From: a virus
Direction: 5' to 3' (one strand)
IMG/VR virus record: IMGVR_UViG_3300035664_000043
Location: 1 to 35,002 of that record
Length of the DNA: 35,002 nt
Under the pieces are notes generated by a model that worked only from the letters and a program-made list of their open reading frames with translations, was not told the origin of the DNA and did no database searches. Shown one piece after another: positions 32,803 through 35,002 of this stretch (positions are counted from its first letter, which is position 1; each line of letters starts with the position of its first letter). The position numbers and the translations under genes are program-made.

Positions 32803-34169
32803 TGCTTCGCTGTTCAGACTTCGCCAAACACGCTCTTCATTTAGAGCTTTTCCATAAACAGGCTGAAATTCTCGATGAATTTTTTCAGCCCGGCAAGTCG
32901 CATGCAGTGTGGGCTCTCGGGCGACGCTCAGGCAAGACGCTCATGGCAGCCATTGCCTGCATCTATATGTGTTTCGTCCTAGAAGAACAATATCGTCGTA
33001 AAGTAAGAAAAGGAGAACGCTGGTACGTTGTAACTGTTGCAAACAGTCAAGATCAGGCTCGTATTGCCCTAAACAACATCCGGCAGCTCATCATCGAAAG
33101 TCCCTTCGCTCAGGAGATTGTTCGTGAAACTGCCGACATCATTGAAATTAGTAACCACTGCGTTTTTAAAGCTATACCAACTTCCGGGCGTGCTGCTCGT
33201 GGTCTCGCTTGCGCCGGTGCTGTTTTTGATGAACTTGCATTCGCCACAGAAGGCGATGCTAACTCCGGCGGACGTGGCATTTATGACGCTCTTTCTCCTT
33301 CTATCGCTCAGTTTGGCGGTCATGGGCGCATCCTAGAACTCTCCTCTCCATGGCTTACTGACGGCATCTTCTATCAGCATTTCAAAGAGGCAGCGTCTGG
33401 TCGCTTCCCTTTCATGCAGGCCATCAACCTCCCAACGTGGGAGATGAACCCTCGCATTTCGCAAGAGTTTCTTGACACAGAGAGGCAACGCGACCCCGAG
33501 AAATTTAAAGTGGAATATGGCGCTCAGTTCGCCAGTAATCTTTCCGCTCTTGTTGCTAGTGATGTTGTTGACGCCTGCATTGATGACCGTCGAGCGGCTT
33601 TACCACCCAGAGCCCAATTCCAAGGTGCTTATGTCTTGGCCTTGGACCCTGCCCGAGGTGGGGTTGGCCGTGATGATTACACTGCTTGTGTTGTTCATTT
33701 TGAAAACGGCACGTTAGTCGTTGATAAATTCCATTCTTTTGCCGCTGATTTTGAAATCAATGGGCGCATGGAAGTGAATATCAATGCAGTGGAAGATTGG
33801 ATAAAAGAGCAGCATCGCCTATACGTCTTTGACACGATTGTGATGGACCAGTTCAACAGTGCTGGCACCATTCAAACTCTCGCTGGTGATTTGCCTATCA
33901 CAGAACTCACTTGGACTGTTAGCTCCAAGATGAAAGCTTTCAGTAAGATGCGGGAACTGTTCAATGCAGGGCAAATTAATTTATACCGCCACGAAAAAGC
34001 AATCATGCAAATCAAAAATCTTACTGTCACTTACAAGCCCAGTGGGCAATGGACGGTTACTGGCGGCAAGGCTACGGGGATTGACGACTTAGCGTTTGCA
34101 ATGGCTGGTGCAATCTTGGCCGCATCTAAAGATGATGACATTGGATGGATCGAAAGCTTAATCTCCTAG
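32802..34169 (+). CDS. terL: Terminase large subunit
   Basis: The 455-residue packaging motor has an ATPase domain with Walker A GRRSGKT (residues 40-46) and Walker B AGAVFDE (138-144, Asp143 and Glu144), plus a coupling motif region near SSPWLTDGIF. The C-terminal nuclease domain holds LALDPARGG (Asp282), TIVMDQFNS (Asp349) and GKATGIDDLAFAM (Asp428/429), the expected acidic triad. It is on the strand opposite to the portal. No small terminase subunit was recognised nearby; the 87-residue ORF at 34201 is a candidate only by position. Confidence 0.95.
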   Translation: MLRCSDFAKHALHLELFHKQAEILDEFFQPGKSHAVWALGRRSGKTLMAAIACIYMCFVLEEQYRRKVRKGERWYVVTVANSQDQARIALNNIRQLIIESPFAQEIVRETADIIEISNHCVFKAIPTSGRAARGLACAGAVFDELAFATEGDANSGGRGIYDALSPSIAQFGGHGRILELSSPWLTDGIFYQHFKEAASGRFPFMQAINLPTWEMNPRISQEFLDTERQRDPEKFKVEYGAQFASNLSALVASDVVDACIDDRRAALPPRAQFQGAYVLALDPARGGVGRDDYTACVVHFENGTLVVDKFHSFAADFEINGRMEVNINAVEDWIKEQHRLYVFDTIVMDQFNSAGTIQTLAGDLPITELTWTVSSKMKAFSKMRELFNAGQINLYRHEKAIMQIKNLTVTYKPSGQWTVTGGKATGIDDLAFAMAGAILAASKDDDIGWIESLIS

Positions 34170-34200
34170 TATGATTTTCAAACAATAGTTCTTTATTGGC

Positions 34201-34464
34201 GTGGCTTATTGCAAATTAACTATACAAGAAACGCAGTTTTTGATTGCGCTTCTTGAGAATGGCACCACTAGCAAGCAAACTTCCCTGCAGCTTCTAGCGG
34301 CCGAACACCTTTATATTCCCGTGCTATTGCCCAAGCTTAAGGACTATGCCAAGCGCTTGGGGCAAATTGAAGCGCTGGAGCAATGCCTCGACGAGGAAGG
34401 CACGTTTGACGACTATTGCCGAGCCCACCCCGACAGCCAAGAATGCAAGGAATATGACGTGTAG
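34201..34464 (+). CDS. Small protein with C-x(3)-P-x(3)-E-C tail (87 aa)
   Basis: The ORF opens with GTG (MAYCKLTIQETQFLIALLEN) and ends DDYCRAHPDSQECKEYDV. A C-terminal pattern with C-x-x-x-P-x-x-x-E-C and acidic residues recurs in small phage proteins. No strong ribosome site is visible 5' of the GTG, so the exact start is uncertain. The middle is helical (LLPKLKDYAKRLGQIEALEQ). It follows the terminase by 31 bases. A packaging accessory role is possible but unsupported by motif. Confidence 0.55.
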   Translation: MAYCKLTIQETQFLIALLENGTTSKQTSLQLLAAEHLYIPVLLPKLKDYAKRLGQIEALEQCLDEEGTFDDYCRAHPDSQECKEYDV

Positions 34465-34471
34465 GCAACAT

Positions 34472-34630
34472 GCGTGCTATGCTTTTGGGGCTTTCGCGAA
34501 GCACGCTGGCCAGCGTTACAACTAGACAGTGGCAGGCACTGTCTTGCAGACCAATCGAGGCCATGAGCCAACTCATGGTTAAATGTCGTACAAAGGCGGA
34601 TTGAAGCCCCGCCTCGACGCCTCGATGTCT
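34472..34630 (+). ncRNA. Candidate structured RNA upstream of the tRNA
   Basis: About 160 bases hold a chain of perfect or near-perfect inverted repeats: a hairpin at 34490-34502; a 14-base palindrome ACGCTGGCCAGCGT (34503-34516); a 7-bp hairpin GACAGTG/CACTGTC (34525-34543); and a branched unit. In the branched unit, AGAC plus ATCGAGG (34548-34560) pairs with CCTCGAT plus GTCT (34620-34630). It encloses CCATGAG/CTCATGG (34561-34578) and AGGCGG/CCGCCT (34594-34614). The branched unit ends one base before the tRNA. GCGTGCT (34472-34478) with AGCACGC (34500-34506) is an alternative pairing. No good ORF was found. It could be an RNA, or a DNA packaging or origin site. Confidence 0.5.
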
Positions 34631-34631
34631 A

Positions 34632-34705
34632 GCCCTTGTAGCCCAACCGGCAGAGGCAAGCGACTTAAAATCGCTCCAGTGTGGGTTCGACTCCCACCGA
34701 GGGTA
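34632..34705 (+). tRNA. tRNA with anticodon UAA (Leu by codon), class I body
   Basis: The 74-base tRNA folds with a 7-bp acceptor stem (GCCCTTG with CGAGGGT, two wobble pairs), a short D arm with GG at 34649-34650, and an anticodon stem AGCGA/TCGCT with loop CTTAAAA. The T arm is GTGGG-TTCGACT-CCCAC, and the discriminator is A at 34705. The anticodon TAA (34666-34668) reads UUA, a Leu codon. The variable region is only five bases (CCAGT), whereas normal tRNA-Leu has a long variable arm. CCA is not encoded. The host enzyme may or may not charge it with Leu. Confidence 0.85.
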
Positions 34706-34730
34706 TCGTGCTAAGCTGCATCTACGTTCA

Positions 34731-34774
34731 CCCCACATGGGGCGCATGACACCCACCTACGGAACGGGAGGTGG
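34731..34774 (+). promoter_or_regulatory. Hairpins that hold the ribosome site of the 37-residue ORF
   Basis: CCCC-ACAT-GGGG (34731-34742) is a compact hairpin. A second, CCACCT/AGGTGG (34753-34758 with 34769-34774, loop of 10), includes part of the strong GGGAGG (34766-34771) that lies 6 bases before the ATG at 34778. Folding should hide the ribosome site, so translation could be switched by an RNA or protein ligand. Visible structure; switching is inferred. Confidence 0.5.
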
Positions 34775-34777
34775 ACC

Positions 34778-34891
34778 ATGGAGAGCGCCATGAACACTCT
34801 GTTGCTCGTGAAGCAGCAGCTTGAAAAAGCTGCCCGTCTTCGCAAGGCTCAGTTGGCCTCATTGCATGGCCATCGCTATTGCGTGGCTTAA
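34778..34891 (+). CDS. 37-residue small protein after the tRNA
   Basis: This ORF (MESAMNTLLLVKQQLEKAAR, then LRKAQLASLHGHRYCVA) has a strong GGGAGG ribosome site and lies before a strong terminator, so it looks like a true gene. A second ATG at 34790 would give 33 residues. The first half is an amphipathic helix. The end (LHGHRYCVA) loosely recalls the Y-R-G-x-x-Y end of small cyanobacterial DUF4278-type peptides, but this match is weak. Function is unknown. Confidence 0.62.
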   Translation: MESAMNTLLLVKQQLEKAARLRKAQLASLHGHRYCVA

Positions 34892-34898
34892 GCTCATC

Positions 34899-34921
34899 GG
34901 CCCGCTACGGCGGGCCTTTTT
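34899..34921 (+). terminator. Strong rho-independent terminator
   Basis: GGCCCGC, loop TACG, GCGGGCC is a perfect 7-bp GC stem followed by TTTTT and ATTT. It closes the tRNA and 37-residue ORF unit 7 bases after the stop. No T-run on the minus side, so it works for the plus strand only. Confidence 0.92.
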
Positions 34922-35002
34922 ATTTGCCTTCTCTTTTGTGGATGTAAGCCTTAAGCTCTCTTAAATAGTTCCTCAACATTGCAGCCTGTTGCAAATGCCA
35001 AG
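34920..35002 (-). CDS. 3' end of a minus-strand gene (partial)
   Basis: The frame is open from the right window edge to a TAA at 34920-34922 and would encode 26 residues (WHLQQAAMLRNYLRELKAYI, then HKREGK). It is helical and basic. The gene converges on the plus-strand terminator. Only the tail of the protein is visible, so neither family nor reality is sure. Confidence 0.4.
   Translation of the reverse strand, partial: WHLQQAAMLRNYLRELKAYIHKREGK

Noticed and set aside
34490-34630. A second tRNA or tmRNA in the structured region
   Set aside because: No T-loop motif (GGTTCGA type), no anticodon-like loop in the right place and no tmRNA tag frame were found.
34337-34756. Minus-strand open frame of 139 codons with WESNPHWSDFKSLASAGW-type sequence
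   Set aside because: This is the familiar false protein read from the antisense of a tRNA; it crosses the tRNA and the hairpin region and has no ribosome site.

Overview
This window is the virion-structure half of a tailed-phage genome with a long, non-contractile (siphovirus-type) tail. The head and tail genes follow the usual order and are nearly all on the minus strand. They run from the portal (about 32.2 kb) down to the tail fibres (1-4.5 kb), tightly packed with 1-, 4- and 17-base overlaps. A cyanophage, or a virus of a related aquatic bacterium, is the best guess. The reasons are the AVTTAKIA-type repeat fibre, a fibre N-terminus common in cyanophages, and small DUF6496-like and DUF5872-like proteins. 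This host call rests on family resemblance and was not tested by search. No integrase or clear host gene is visible, so lytic versus temperate cannot be settled, although an XRE regulator is present.

Right end (32.3-35.0 kb, plus strand): a PD-(D/E)XK-like protein, the large terminase and a small acidic protein. These are followed by a dense set of RNA hairpins, a tRNA with anticodon UAA, a 37-residue ORF whose ribosome site lies in a hairpin, and a strong terminator. A gene fragment on the minus strand converges on the terminator. The portal (DUF1073-like with extra C-terminal domains) and the head-morphogenesis protein start the minus-strand run at 32.3 kb.

Middle (22.6-29.3 kb): a sugar and glycosylation cassette inside the head module. 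It holds a Rossmann epimerase-like protein, a TIM-barrel isomerase, a DUF4422 glycosyltransferase, a GT32-like protein, a GT4 glycosyltransferase, and a plus-strand pair (GT-A-like protein and FAD oxidoreductase) pointing against the operon. Next come a DUF6496-like gene that appears to be joined to a second domain by a dnaX-type -1 ribosomal frameshift, a small acidic protein, and an XRE regulator on the plus strand.

Head and neck (17.3-22.2 kb): a DUF2213-like protease-scaffold with a nested in-frame scaffold start, a cement protein, a DUF2184-like major capsid protein, connectors and the tail tube. A terminator after the tube gene has a 3' arm that also serves as the Shine-Dalgarno of the next gene.

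Tail (1-17.3 kb): completion proteins, lambda G/GT-style chaperones with a canonical -1 slippery site, a 1615-residue tape measure, and a lambda-like M-L-K-J tip series. Then come two further proteins with tail-tube-like signatures, a repeat-rich fibre, a 54-residue ORF, and a second fibre whose 3' end lies outside the window.
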